Source of the DNA: Scytalidium lignicola
Lineage: Eukaryota; Ascomycota; Leotiomycetes
Length of the DNA: 64,000 bases
Assembly (NCBI GenBank): GCA_002812745.2
Contig: NCSJ02000125.1
Span: forward strand, 55,098-119,097
Reading direction: 5' to 3'
Shown: piece by piece, positions 24,480 through 37,684 of the stretch
Layout of the letters: every line of letters starts with the position of its first letter
How positions within the stretch are numbered: the stretch's first letter is position 1
Notes under the pieces: generated by a model
Databases searched by the model: none
The model's input: only the letters and a program-made list of their open reading frames with translations
Told to the model about the DNA's origin: nothing
Translations under genes and position numbers: made by a program

Positions 24480-27207
24480 AAGGTCAGTTCATAAAGACAT
24501 AGGTCACAAGAAAGCTATAACTCCTGGGAAGCCACTAATTTAACTGTTTCCGCTATAATGAATTTTAGGTGCGCTGTAATCATCTCGATATATATATTTA
24601 TACCGTACGGTTAATATAGTTGTACGTCTCTCTATAACAATAACCCACAAACAGGTCTAAGAAGTATTTCAATTTCAAGTTTAAACGTAGTTTACGTCGA
24701 CCTTCATATAATCCTTTAGCTTTGTAATGTAGTTATCCTCACTAGGGACAAAATGTGACTTTGCATGAGGTTTTCTTATGTGACCTATATCATTTGTCAG
24801 CTACCAAATTCTATTAACCAGGGGAGCGTAGCTTATGTATCTCTTCACTTCACTCATCTACAGAACCATCTTTACATCTCCATCATGTTAGACCTTTCGA
24901 GAAATGCATAGTGAGGAAAACTTGCTAAGATTTCTGAGGCCTAATTTCAGATATATACATCCAATATACCAGAAAGTTGTGCTACATAGAAGTAGGCCTG
25001 GTCTATGTTTCTCTTTTATAACCCTAAATCCTCAATCAGAACCTCGATGCTTGTGCTAGAACTTCCAAGAAAGCCTTACCTGTGGCGTTCTGTTTTTGAA
25101 CTGCTAAATGTTCGGTACTACTGAGATTCTGGCGGGGCGAACCAACAATCAGTAACTAGTAATCAATCTGAGGCGTCTGATTAATTATTCTCTATTATTT
25201 GCTATCAAAATTAACATACAAATGTCTTCTCTAAACACTAATCAAAATTTGCTAATACAGCCTGCTAGATNAAAAAAGTAGCCTTATCTTAAGACAACCT
25301 TAAATAGGAAGCTACAGAATTTATCATTCTAGCTTCATGCGGGATATTAGAAAGGGCGTTTGTTATAACTGGTAAACCCGATGGTACCCGACCAATTGAT
25401 GTTAATTCTGATGGTGCAATACATGTGTATCAAGGTTAAATGTAGCATGCAGTATTTATTTCAGAGAGTGTAGAAAGGGGATGCAATATTGGGCATGGTT
25501 TGGTGCAGGCGTGGATAGCTTTCTAAACCACTACGGTTCCCACTTCTAGATTTACTAGTCAGGATCCATTTACAAGCATAAATTCTCGATGGTTCAACTT
25601 AAATCTTTTCAAACAATATTCTTGTCCTCTATTTCTAATCAGATTTTACTTGCCTCTACCCTAAAACAAAGACCCCTGCCACTTTCCATCAAGTCGGACA
25701 TGACTTGAGCCATTGTATCTCTGCGCTAGTATAAGCATTGTAGTCAGTATACAGTAACTACGTGTTTAACAGTCCAAGTAATAACTTTAACTGTACTAAC
25801 GATATAAGAGGACAGGACCTATAAGATTACACCTCGAATCCTGCATGGATGCTCAAGAAATTGGACCTCTACGATAAGGTGATTCAAGAGCCTCCAGCAC
25901 CCCACTTAATGTTTGTAAATTTGAGGGGTCTCTGTAGCTTTACAATAACTTAACGCATCAGCATGCTTCTCTTAATTAAAGTTCGTTAAATATCTTATAG
26001 CAGTGTTTAAATTGCCGGGTTTTAATCTTTGTTCTAGAACAAATAAAAACTGCTGCCAGGTTTCTTTTGAGAAGGAGGTGCAATAGTTGACAGGCTGCTA
26101 AAAGGTGGTTAGTTTTCAACCCACTCTACGATAGTGGTGGCTGGGGTCAGCACTAAAACAGGGTGGAATTTCCTCAAATCCAACCACACAATCATCCAAA
26201 CTTTGCAGCGGCTATACTACTCTTTCTGGTATAGGCGCTGAGGAGAAGCTGCAGGAGGTAAATAGTCAATTGCTCAGCTTGACAACTAATCTGCGGCCTA
26301 TGTCCGAACGGAACTACCTCTACAATACAAAACTTTTTGCGTAGTGAGCCTTAACCACAATAGTTCAGGTATACACCACCTTCGGCTGGTCTCACCGCTT
26401 GTTCAGTTATTAACTCTTCATCTACCGTTCTCTGGCAATCGCTCTGAGAGCCAGAGAACCGTTACCGTACCTGAGTGATCAACAACGTGGCTCTCTGGCT
26501 TATCTTAGAGTTCGTGTCGAGACCTGGGTACCCTTATCTCTGGAGCTTGGTTCACGCAAGGGCCAAAGCTTCTGCATTTAGCCCGGTCGACATTACAAGT
26601 GTTATGCAGAACCAGGCACTAGTCCTCCTGTTTGAACTTGCCTATAAACTCTCAATTCAAATCCCAGTGGCTAGTTTAAATTATGCTGCGACTATATACT
26701 AACTAGATGTGAGTCGACTTAAATTCTTATATCAGTCGTTCCTCTATTCCTGGTTATGTTGCTTGTACCGTCGCATTCAGAGTCCAAGCGGGAGTTTAAA
26801 GCGAGATAAGGCCGGTAAAATCAGTTCAGTAATTAATCTCCTTCCTAATCCATCGAACCAACTCTACCTTACGAAGTACACTCCTCCCTATTCTTCGGAG
26901 AGGGCTATTATCCTTGTCTTTGCCCATTATTCAGTGGGTTTATCAGAGCAATTTAGCAGCGAACACGCCAGACTAAGTTTCAAACCCATTACAAACCTCC
27001 CCCTTTTAGAAGGTCGTTAACGATCTCTGATGATATATGAAATACAGCGTAGGAATGGAATTGATGCTTCAGTTTAGCCTTTTACGTGGAAGCCAGCAGT
27101 CTAGCTTTTATATCGCCGAGAATCATGTACTGTACATGTGTATATAATGTAGGAAATCCCGTTCGTTTTCAAGTAGAGAACCCTGTTATCAGTGACATCA
27201 TTCTGAG
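24480..27207. other. Gene-free stretch of ordinary composition
   Basis: No ORF with recognisable protein features on either strand. The frames at 26475-26702 and 26709-27020 lack coding character. A short coding-like piece at about 25345-25437 (ILERAFVITGKPDG, then TRPIDVNSDGAIHVYQG) stands out, but I cannot name it. The last ~200 bp should be the subtilase promoter. Confidence 0.4.
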
Positions 27208-30200
27208 ATGGCGGCCATTTCAAAAACCCTTGTACTTAGTGCCTTGCTGGTTTCTTCAGTTGCTGCCCAAGTTACTTATGTTGCTCCAGCACCGACCAAT
27301 ACAACTACTCCAACCAATTCCCCCAATGCATACATCGTAGAGTTGTCCAGTGTAAGACCCGTAAAAGCAATCCCTTCTCAACTAAGTTACTGAATGGATC
27401 ATCGTGCTACAGGCGAATATCCAAGGCATTTTCCTTAATGCTGCTCGCAGTGGGGGAGGTCTATTTTCACATGCCACAGTTCACTCGGTCAAGAACTTCA
27501 CATCAGATATTTTCAATGGTGCAAGCATTGTGACCGATGATCTTAGTGCTGATGATATCGCACAAATTCCAGGCGTTGCCAATGTGTGGCCAAACCGCAA
27601 ACACTTTCTGCTTCCGCTCCCTGGTCGGAAGGGGTTCCCACATTTCCCTTCTCCAACTCAATCTACCTCCAACTATTCCGTCCACGGGCTCACTGATGTG
27701 GACAAAGTCCAGGCTCTTGGGATTAAGGGAGGTGGTGTTGTCGTTGGCATCGTGGATACTGGGACATGGTATCTTCACCCTGCAGTAAGTGTAAAGAAAT
27801 CTTGTGGTATTCCGCTACGATTAATCCTGAAACTAGCTCGGCGGTGGAATTGGTCCAAAGTTTAAGGTTTTGAGCGGCCACGATTTCATTGGCAAGAATA
27901 GCAGTAAGATACCTATTATATAATAGAAGTTTATCATTGTTCTAAAACTCCACAGGCTGGCCAAACCCAGGAGTTCCAAAAGTCCCTGATAATGACCCTC
28001 TTGACGAATAGGGACATGGAACTCATGTAGCAGGCATTCTAGCTGGCGAATCACAATTGTATGGAAGCCATCGTGGTCCTGTTTGCTCAAAGCTGACAAT
28101 TTTATATTAGATTCACCGGTGTTGCGCCTGATGTCAAAATAAGATCATACAAGGTCTTTGGGGCCCAGGTAAAACAGTTATGCGTTGCACTTATTTTAAA
28201 CTCCTTCTAATAAGTATGTAACAGGATGCAACCGATACTGAGACAATTATTGATGGTTTTCTGATGGCATATTCTGATGGTGTTGATCTTATTACATCAT
28301 CTATAGGTTCGGATGGAGATTTTGTTGACAATGCGTAAGCCGCAAAATCTCACATCCATAAGGCTTTCTAACATCTCCCAGCTGGGCCGAGATAAACACT
28401 AGGATTGCAAGCAAGGGTGTTATTATCACAGTGGCTGCAAGAAATTCTGGTGCTTATGGTAAGAATAATCTTTGAAATCTCGCAACATTGAGAGCTAACA
28501 TGGTCAATTGCAGGACCATTCATTGGGAACCCTGGATCACTGACTCCGGTAAGAATATTAGNAAAAAGAAACCCGTTACTATATGCTTACTATATGTTAG
28601 AGTGCAATCGCAGTCGCTGCTTGTAACCCAGAGTTTCAACCAGGTTATGCAGCGTATCTCAATGTGAAGGGGAAAGCGCAGCAGTACATTGTGAGCCATC
28701 TAAACCTCTTATTATTGCAACACTAACTGGTTAAAAGGGTTACCTGGGAAACAACGACGAAACCTTCCCAACCTCAATCAGTGGAGCACCGATTATAGCT
28801 CTTTCCTTCAATTTGACAAGCGAAACTGACGCATGTGTTCCCCTGGAAGTCCCAGCGCAGAGTCTAAATAATTCAATTGTTTTGATCAGGTAAATTGCTC
28901 AGGATACTGTATGTGTTTTCTGCTCACAGCTCTCAGAGCTTCAAATCAATGTACAATCAACGAGCAACAAGCAAACCTCGAGGCAATTGGAGCCAAAAAC
29001 ATTCTGTAGGCTAGCTTGTATCCGATTCTATAGATATAAAATTAACGTTCTTAAGAGTCTATATGAATGAAGAAGCTATCGGAATACCCGACACGGCTTC
29101 GACAGCTAGCTTTGGTAAGTTTTATCCAGACTTCACCAGCTAAATTTCTAACAAATTTTAGTCGCCATAGTGCCTGCTATAGTTGGAGAGCTCATTATGC
29201 CTACTCTTAAGGCCAAAAAAACGGTCACTCTCACTATTCCGTCTGGCAGTACCGTTGCCGGAGTATATGACCAAGTTTATAGTGGTACACCTGCCTACTA
29301 CAGTAGTTGGGGTCCAGGTTTTGACCTCTCTGGTGAGTTCTTATCCAATAACTCAGTGGTTTGCGGTGCTAACACCTCGATGAAGTAAAACCAGATGTAA
29401 AGCCATTTTTTCTCTTCTCCGAATCCTACTGACAAACCTTAGGTCGCGGCTCCAGGAACATCGATCTTCTCCACTTTGCTGGATGAGGATTACGCTATCC
29501 TCAGCGGTACATCAATGGCAACTCCATATGTTGCTGGAGTAGCCTCTCTCTATCTCAGCACTCATCCGAAGCCGAAAAATCAAGCAGATGTCCAGGTGAG
29601 AACCTATCTCACTCCAAATCCAAATCTCACTGAGACTAACAATAGCACAGAAAGCTATTAGTCAAATTATTTTGAGTGGCACATCAATGCTTTGGAACGA
29701 TGCTGGAGTTTCTTCGCCACCGATTAAGTTTACAGTTAATGCTCCTGTCGCTCAGGTAGGAAGTGGTATTATCAACGCTCTGAGTGTAGTGAAAGGCAGC
29801 ACTACCGTCAACGTTCCAAGGATTAACCTCAACGACACTGCCAACTTTGTTGCCAAGCACACAATTCAAATTTCGAATCATGGACTATTGCCTGCCATCT
29901 ACAAACTTTCTGTAGAATCCGCTGGTGGTTTCTATGCGCTTCCACCAGCTTCTCAGGATGGCATGTCACCATTTTCAAGTGTCATTGAGCAACCGGTAGT
30001 AATGACCCCCAAAGTAAAATTCCCAAGTCTCATCACGACGCTCCCCGGGCTCCCGATCTCTGTGGATCTCACCTTCACTCCGCCACAAGGTGTTGATGAA
30101 TCCAGACTCCCCATTTATAGCGGAAAGATTGTCATCAGTGGAACCAATGGTGACATAGTTGCCATCCCTTACTTAGGTAAGTATCTCTTAGGAAATGAAA

Positions 30201-30858
30201 GCTAACTAAACTAATATTTACATTTTCTTAGGTGCTGCTACAAGTTTGAAATCAATCGACATGTTTGCTACGACTTGGCCAGAACTCGGACAAAGTATCA
30301 CCATCCAATTTTCCCTAGGACAAAACAATATTCCTGGAGGAACTTCAATGTCCTTTGTCAATACTGCCTTTGTAAAGAATTTCCCAGCACTGGAGTGGAT
30401 AATCAAATATGGCTCAGAGGAATTGCGTTGGGATGTGAGTAGTTCTGCCCCATATTAACAACTTATCAAGTTTAACCATGAGTTATTTCTAGATCTATAA
30501 GGCCGGATGGACTGAGGACTTATGGACCTACCCTCCAGTTGTGGGCGAGAAAGGTTATCTGGGCAGTGCAACCTTCTACAGTGACTCGGATTTCGGTGGT
30601 GGAGGAGTTTTACATCCGACACCCCCTCTTAGCTTCAATAACACGTCGCCATTCCCAGTCACTCAAGTCGAACACTCGATCGCCGGTGGATTCACAACCG
30701 CTCTATGGATCGGGAACTTCGCAAACGGAACCCAGATTGGTAATGGGCAATATTATCAAAGAATATCTGTGCTCAAACCATTTGGAAATCGCAAGGTGAA
30801 GGATGACTGGTCAGTAAATGGAGGACCTTTTAACGTTACTGGAGTGGCTGGGCAATAA
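27208..30858 (+). pseudogene. Secreted subtilisin-like serine protease (S8), interrupted by one in-frame TAG
   Basis: Multi-exon gene for an extracellular subtilase of the vpr-like type: signal peptide (MAAISKTLVLSALLVSSVAA), propeptide, catalytic domain, then an Fn3-like C-terminal region to TAA at 30858. Exon 1 is 27208-27351, exon 2 27413-27784, exon 3 27837-27903, exon 4 from 27956, and at least eight more short introns follow. Catalytic residues are all visible: Asp in VDTGTWYLHP, His in GHGTHVAG, the oxyanion Asn in AARNSG and Ser in GTSMATPYVAG. Two faults stand out. A TAG at 28009-28011 falls directly before GHGTHVAG, where Gln (CAG) is usual, and the family's AAGNSG reads AARNSG. Otherwise frames and splice sites are preserved over 3.6 kb, so inactivation looks recent. 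A base-call error cannot be excluded. Confidence 0.85.
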
Positions 30859-32681
30859 AGTACTTATTGTGGTAGGGATATCACACGATCCCATATATAT
30901 ATATATTAGTAGCCGAGTAACTAGGTTTCTCTCCTATTCTACCACATCCTACCTTCCGATTGGTCAGTTTAGGGTTGCACTCAGCACTCCACGGCGCTAC
31001 ACCTCGATCACCTACTCCCATATCGCAACCGTACGTAACCAACCGTACACCCCGATAGTTCTCCCACATTATGACGACAAAAAAGAATATAAGAGCCTTG
31101 ATGGAAGGTTTCTATTTCGAGTTTTAGATCTACACGACTGCTGATTTATTTGAACCCTAGGCAATTGTGCAAAAGGCGAATCAGCCAAGTGTGGGGAGGG
31201 TTTGAATTTGCATAGATGGCAACTCCCTCATTATACAAGCGCCATTAGCTAGACTTTAAATCTAGTGGTTCAAGGTTTCTACAACCATAATAAAACCTGC
31301 TAGTCCGGCTAGAATTCCATGATGTAAATCTTGTTAGTCATAATTATTTAATCACGGTAAACATCACTAATCTGGGTTTGCCTCTAAACCCACCTTTGTT
31401 TGCATCCTCTTTTTACTTTAACTACCACGGTACTTTACCCCAGTCTCATCTCAAAAGCTTGTCACCTAACAAGTTGTATTAGTCAAGCTAACTTCCCACT
31501 ATGAGCCATGGAGCTCTTTTTGCTAGCCTCGGTCATTCTGCAAGGATGTCAGGACAAGGCAACCACTGTTCAAAACTCGCTAGAATCTACCAGTTTTTAA
31601 AGATCTAGTCATATCAGTACGATCACAATCTAGACATAAACACGCCGGCAGCTCAAGATCACCTCATGCTCAAAAATTTTCCCGCAGCGATGTGATCTCA
31701 AGTAAGTCGACCCTATACATGGTATTACTATAAGAATACTGACTCCATTTTCAAGTAAACAGAGCAGTCTCATTCTTTCATGCCGGGACTGGCAACTTAA
31801 TTGACAAAGTTTATGTTTAGGTTCTAACTCAAATTATGGTTTTTCTTCGGCATTATACTTTTGTGGGCTGGGTTAATGTGCTCACCTATCAAGGATATCC
31901 TAAATTTAAGAGTCTAGCCATCCTAAAATAGGTTATCTAGCATCGTAAATAGTACCTATAACAGTCTTGGAGAGGATAATAGGCTTGTTTTGTTTTAATT
32001 CTTCTAGATTCCTAGTTTTTCTGTCAAAGTGGGGTTTTCATCCTATTGCAAAAGGCCATGCAATTGTGCGAAGAATATTTTCCTTGTTAGCACTAGAAGA
32101 GAAGCCAGCTCCTTTGTGATTTTATATTTCCTAAGATAGATAACTCTTATAAGAAAGTTTTATATATAGACTTTGATGACTTATTAATAAGTTAAAGCCC
32201 AAGTAATATTTATATCGTTATAATTGTCGGCTGCTAAAATACAGACACTAGTCTATAGTAACGGTGCTAATCTCAACCGTCTATGCGAACATCGTGATAC
32301 ATCACTTTATGCTGAATCGCTTAGAGACGACAAAGATAATATCTAAAGACCTTCAACTAAGCTGACTATGAGGACTGAAAGGATTGGCTCACTTTCCAAT
32401 ACAAAAAATTGTGGATGTTCATTTACGCGTGGTGAAGCAGTTAAGAAAGTGTTAGTAACAAAAGCTACTACGTCTCTAGGGCTTCGGTACCAAGTCAACA
32501 GGTCCCTTAGGAGGACGGCCCGATCCTAATGCTTAGTTAAAGACAACAACCCCTCAATCTAAACATCTAAATATCTAGATTTGTAAAAGGGACATTATTC
32601 CTCTAAACTAAAAACAAGAAATATGTTCCTTGGTAGTCATAAAATTCCATGTCAAACATCATGCAAATATAAATCTATACA
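30859..32681. other. Intergenic region between subtilase and glycosyltransferase
   Basis: An (AT)n run sits at 30893-30906. No convincing coding frame in the remaining ~1.8 kb. Confidence 0.4.
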
Positions 32682-33596
32682 TTAACATCCCCAAAACATC
32701 CAATTTTTCTGACAAGTCTTCCAAGTCCCGGAAAAATAGTGCTTGACAAAAATATCAGGTAAACTATGATCTTCTCCTTGGATCACGGCAAACGAGCGCT
32801 TCGGAAGAACGAGAACATCTTTGATTCGCACAGGCTGTTTCAAATCCTTCAGGTTTTTCAGCTGTTCATCTGTACAGTCTAAATATGCCAATACAGCGTC
32901 GGTCCAGACACTTGGACCTGTCCAATTCATGGTATCTATCTCACCATCTTTGTTCGCCATATGCTTTTCATGATATGAAGGTGTTCTCTCCACGATACGC
33001 TCCAGGACACCCTTCAGAAGTGGATGAGATGGCGCAGATGCTATAGTCCACTGGACAAACTGAGGCAATCGTGGGAGTCCCTTTGTCGATGCATCTCCCT
33101 CAAGCCCAATAATAAGCGCCGGAGGTCCTTCTCTGGCGTTCTTAGAAGGGCCCATAATGTTCCAGGGTAATGGCTTCATTAAATGAACGTCTAAATCATT
33201 ATAAACTCCACCTTTTCCATACATGATTAGATACCGACAGAAATCAGACCGCAACACCGCAGTGGGAAGTCGCTGAAATGCTTTTGAGAAGGCATTTTCA
33301 GAATCAAGTTCTTGCGCAAGCTGCAAGCAGGAATCCTCGCTCCAGTATTCTATTTTCCAGCCCGATTGCTGCCATGATATGCTATGACTGGTAGGCTTGA
33401 ACTCTGAGACGGGATGTCTGGGCATCGAAATGAGAAGCTGGTGGACGGTTTTGGGTATTGCTATTTCAGAGGGTGGCGCTGGCGATGTATCCTGATGTGG
33501 ATGTTGTGGCTGGCCTTGGCGCGCATAGTAGAAGAGTAAGACTACGCCGAAGAGGATGGCCACAGCCCGGGAGAAAGCAATACGACGGACAGCCAT
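32682..33596 (-). CDS. GT32-like glycosyltransferase (Och1/Hoc1-type, DXD motif)
   Basis: Single-exon 304-residue protein. The N-terminus is a type II anchor (residues ~8-24, AFSRAVAILFGVVLLFYY) followed by a short Gln/Pro stem, as in Golgi enzymes. The catalytic region starts with IPKTVHQLL (family IPKxIHQ). It contains LRSDFCRYLIMYGKGGVY followed directly by NDLDV, so the DXD-type motif DLD that binds the metal and nucleotide sugar is intact at about residue 137. The family transfers mannose or other hexoses onto glycans or glycolipids in the Golgi. The exact donor and acceptor cannot be told from sequence. It stands alone between intergenic regions. Confidence 0.88.
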   Translation of the reverse strand: MAVRRIAFSRAVAILFGVVLLFYYARQGQPQHPHQDTSPAPPSEIAIPKTVHQLLISMPRHPVSEFKPTSHSISWQQSGWKIEYWSEDSCLQLAQELDSENAFSKAFQRLPTAVLRSDFCRYLIMYGKGGVYNDLDVHLMKPLPWNIMGPSKNAREGPPALIIGLEGDASTKGLPRLPQFVQWTIASAPSHPLLKGVLERIVERTPSYHEKHMANKDGEIDTMNWTGPSVWTDAVLAYLDCTDEQLKNLKDLKQPVRIKDVLVLPKRSFAVIQGEDHSLPDIFVKHYFSGTWKTCQKNWMFWGC

Positions 33597-35064
33597 TGTA
33601 ACTATAGTCGATCAAGGCAATAGCATTGCGATGGTTGGAATGGTTGGGTGGGTGCTGATAAGAAATTGCAATGCTGAAGTGTGTCGTCACCCGCGGCCGG
33701 CGTAGCTGCACTGAATACGAGGCGAGACTTCCAAATGTAATATGTAATTATCTAAACAGCAGTAATTGGGTCCAGCCAAATGGAGCAACCATTAAGCTTA
33801 AAGCCCCTGTTATGTTGTTATGAGAAATATGGTTAAGTGAAATCAACGTTAAAAAAAGGGGACGTGTAAGTGCTGGCTCTGGTAACAGGGGTTTGGTGGA
33901 GCATAAGCGAGCGAAGGAATATTTCCTTTTCCAGCAAATCTCAACCTTCTCGTTCGCCCAATGGGGAAGTTTTGTTTATCTGAATTTCGCAGCGTAATTC
34001 CTTGCTGTACTAGGGAAAACTCTTTCTTTTTTATTCNTTTTTTTTCCCTTTTTTTGCCTGGATTGGTTGAGACAGAACGGATTAGGACGGGGTCCGTGTA
34101 GTTCTGTTGATCTTTGCTTATTCAATCCTACCAACAAAGTTAACTAGTTACTGGAATCAATATTACCTGAAAACAAAAGAGGCTAGTCGCGTGATCTTCT
34201 GTCCTACACAATTCTATCTAATATCTAAGAGAGGAAATAATGTTTTTGAGTGATATTAAAGAGAATCATCCCATATCTTCATATTTGTCAAAGCTTGGTT
34301 TTATGCACATTTCATGCATTAATACGATATCTATATGAAAAGGGGATAGCAGCTTACAATAGGCTCGCGATGGGCTTTAAATTTCTCAGTCCTAAAATGC
34401 ATACTCAGGACGCTTCTCGGAGAAGAAGAAAAGAGAAAATAAGTGAGTCTCTCTATAGAACAAAAGTATTAAAAAAAAGATATGAAAGTAGTAACTAGTT
34501 TCAGCGCGTGTAAAAAATAACAAAATTTACTACACGTGTATATATTTTATTATTATTTGCATATTAAATACCATTTATAATTTCTATCCATATGAAGAGT
34601 CCTGCCATACACTAAATTTCTTCATACTGTATGGATAAATTTAACATCATGAGAAATTCATTAATTGAAGTATAGGGACCATCTTGAACATTATTAATCG
34701 TTTAAGAAAGTATGTTAAAGTACCACTGTACTTACGTACCGTATTTAACGAGTGAAGGATGTTAATGCCTCAGGCCACTAGGTACTTGGGTACACAACAT
34801 TGCCCGAATTGAATGCCAAGATACCCCACTCGTAAAGAATTTTGCTAATTAATTACAATAATTCGTAACACCACTGATTCTCTTTTCCTAGCAATATTTT
34901 ATACCAGTTAGAATTGCTATTGCAATCAGCCCTGTTTAAAAATAGCATAGAATAAGGCATAAAATTCCTGTAGTGATACCCCTTGTCCAGTTAAAAGTCT
35001 TTCAGCACATGCTTCGCCATTCAACGAATGGCAGAACACGTTTATTTAACGTGGTACAGGGGAT
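33597..35064. other. Divergent intergenic region (glycosyltransferase / Zn2Cys6 regulator)
   Basis: Holds the promoters of both neighbours. A long T-rich tract with an N lies at 34022-34057. The ORF at 34250-34498 shows no protein-like pattern. No copy of the CGG-N7-CCG motif was seen here. Confidence 0.4.
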
Positions 35065-37684
35065 ATGTCATCTAATGTTAAAGCTACAAAGAAGAGCGCC
35101 TTTTCTTGTGAGCCTTGTCGAAAAAGGAAAGTAGGTTAATTTCAAAGTCAACTGGTCATCTCGAGACACTAAACATCAGCAGGTAAAATGCGGTGGCGAA
35201 CACCCCGTCTGCAACCGTTGCACAATACGAAGGGAGGCTTGCAATTATAAGTTGTAAGTTAAATGACAATTTGTAGTTTGTCACAAGTTTATTTATATGA
35301 ATTACTTCTCCCTAACCAAGAAATAGAGGACCTACTCTCTCATACACCCAAAGACTTGAGAGGAGGATAGCAGAACTTGAGAGCCAACTCAGCATCAGAA
35401 GCCCAAGTGATGTTTCCACATCGTCTAAAACAGGTGCGGATTCATCGAGTGCGTTGAGAGAAATAAGTGGAAATTTTGGTGGCCTTGGGGTAGATGAGAG
35501 AGGAGTCACATTTCAAGGATCTACGAGCTTCTTCCAGCTACCACGTGAAATACTGAACTCATTAGCCGAGACGGTTCCTCGGACTGTGAGACAGACAGAA
35601 GATGGATTGGGATTGCGGGAGCGCCTGGTTACCAATGCCTGGAAGCAGAGAATGCTAGAAAGTCTGGCAGAAACGCCAGTAAGTAGAATCTGTTAATCTT
35701 TAGCTATTGTCACCAACAGATTAAAAATGGCTTGAGAATTCTGCTGTTTGTATACTCTAATTCACAGTGGCTAATTTATTTTAAGGAGCCTTTCAACACC
35801 TTGATTCAGAACCATTGGGTCTGGATCAATCCACTTTTCAATTTCATATATCGTCCAGCATTTACTCGTCAGTTAACCACCTCCTTGTTCATCCCTCCAG
35901 GATTCTAAATATCCCTATGATGTTTGCAACGACAGTTTAAAACATAGGATAGATTAGACTAAGAAGATCTGTAGGTGACATGGAAGTACTAGGACCTTAT
36001 TACTCACACATGCTGTTAAACGCTATGCTGTCACACTCTGTGAGATGGTGCAAGGCGGATCCAGACCTCTACGCTCTCCTTGAACCTTATGATGGAGGAT
36101 CTCTATTTGGTCGTCAAGCCCGTACGTTACTCCACGATGAAATTGTGAATGGCCAAGCAAAGATCCCAACAATCCAGACATTACTGTTGCTGAGTGCACA
36201 GGAAAACAGTCAAGGGAGTCGCACTCAGGCGTGGCTCTACAGCGGCATGGCATTCCGTTTGGTGGAAGAAATGGGCATTAATATTGATAGCCAGAGATAT
36301 GCTGGCTTGGTCCAACTTTCTGATGAAGATGTCGAAATCCGACGTCGACTGTTCTGGAGTTGTTACTTCTATGACAAGATGATTAGCCTCTATCTCGGCA
36401 GGTCACCCAGTATGCAGCACTCGCATGTTAGTCCGCCACAAATAATGTGTTAGTTGCATTTCTCATCTCTCTTGACCCTTATTGATCATGAAATAATGCC
36501 TCTTATAGTGGATGATTCCTCTGAGAACGAGCTTTGGTCACCATATGGTGTGACTTATCCAAAAGGGGCGGAGTATCCTCCCACACCGGCGCGCTCTATA
36601 TCTTGTTTCATGCATATGTGTCCACTTTCTGTGATACTGAACCAGATCTTAGTGCATCTTTATAACCCGTTTCGTCCGAATACGGATGCCGATATCGAAG
36701 GCTGTGTAGAGCGGGAGGGCCATGCTCTTTCTGCTTGGTGGGATGACCTTCCTGTATTCCTTCGCATCGATCCAAAAAATTTGCCGTACTATTGTCCCCC
36801 AAGTCATATTGTTACGCTTAAGTATAGATTATATTTGATGGTTTGATTTGGGTTGAGCGTACTGATTTGTCCCAGCTGTCTTTACCACGCATTCCGAATT
36901 CTACTCTATCGACCAATGCTTTCCCGAGGAGCATTAACAACCTCACGTCGACCTGACCCGGAGCATTTTATCGAATGTGTTTCATCAGCAACGTCTATAA
37001 TTGCGATTTTCGATTTATTTTGTCGGTCCTTCGGTTATAATCGTTGTGTTCTCTCACTAGCTTACAGTGTCTACACTGCAGCTTCTATATTCTTGTTACA
37101 GGTGCAAGCCGCAACAACCCGTGACGACCAGGCTTTCAGAAGATTGGAGTTCTGTATGCGTGGACTGGATAGAGTGAAGGAGGCAAATCCAAGTAAGCTA
37201 GATACCAGTGACTCTTTTCTTTATTATCATATTTGGATTTATTACTCACATATCTTTATTGGGAGTTGCACATTAGCTTTATTTGCTGTTTGCTTAAACT
37301 TGAAATCTAACTTAAATTCTAGTTATAGCAGATGCTCTGAGTCTTATTACCCAAGAGCTTTCAAAGATTGATAGCAGTCTCGCATCCATTACCGCAGGTC
37401 AATCTATATTCTTACACGAGAGCCAACAAGAGGAGCACACTGATGACGAAGAACACGCTATTATCCAACATAGCCAAGTATTCGATCACCCTGATGAGAC
37501 CAGTCTATTGCAAGAACACGAACCTACACGAGAGGATTTTAGCTTTGATGATATTCAAATTACACCTCAGATGTTTGAGGCTTTCTCATCGTTGGAGCCG
37601 ATTAGTGCTACTGTAGGCGCACTCGAGAAGGAGATGGGTTATGGAGTTGTAACTACGAGAGCGACTTCAAATTTCTTCACCTGA
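35065..37684 (+). CDS. Zn2Cys6 transcription factor with fungal-specific domain (NirA/NIT4-like layout)
   Basis: Eight exons: 35065-35130, 35183-35253, 35321-35678, 35786-35867, 35975-36448, 36509-36821, 36876-37192, 37323-37684. They sum to 2043 nt, exactly 681 codons (680 aa), with GT..AG borders. The zinc cluster is at residues ~15-43: CEPCRKRKVKC GGEHPVC NRC TIRREAC. A coiled linker follows (LERRIAELESQL). The regulatory (fungal_trans) domain shows NHWVWINPLFNFIYRPAF, RRRLFWSCYFYDKMISLYLG and SPPQIM. The C-terminus is acidic (DDEEH; EDFSFDDIQ) and may activate transcription. Such proteins bind CGG triplets as dimers. It heads a group of carrier, amidohydrolase and permease genes whose promoters share a CGG-N7-CCG site, so it may regulate them (inference). 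No damage is visible. Confidence 0.93.

Noticed and set aside
26475..27020. Two consecutive plus-strand ORFs upstream of the subtilase
   Set aside because: No protein pattern, no splice linkage and no hydrophobic or charged domain structure. They look like chance frames.
28009..28011. Programmed stop-codon read-through in the subtilase and the chitinase
   Set aside because: The downstream bases (TAG-GGA and TAG-GCT) do not match known read-through contexts, and the CpA transition explains both stops more simply.
31180..31295. A stretch with a tRNA-like anticodon arm (GCTAGACTTTAAATCTAG) and a TTTGAAT T-loop-like piece
   Set aside because: The arms are not in a cloverleaf order on either strand and no acceptor stem pairs, so I do not call a tRNA or relic.
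34250..34498. 82-codon ORF between glycosyltransferase and regulator
   Set aside because: Basic, low-complexity translation in AT-rich DNA with no domain, neighbour or codon support.
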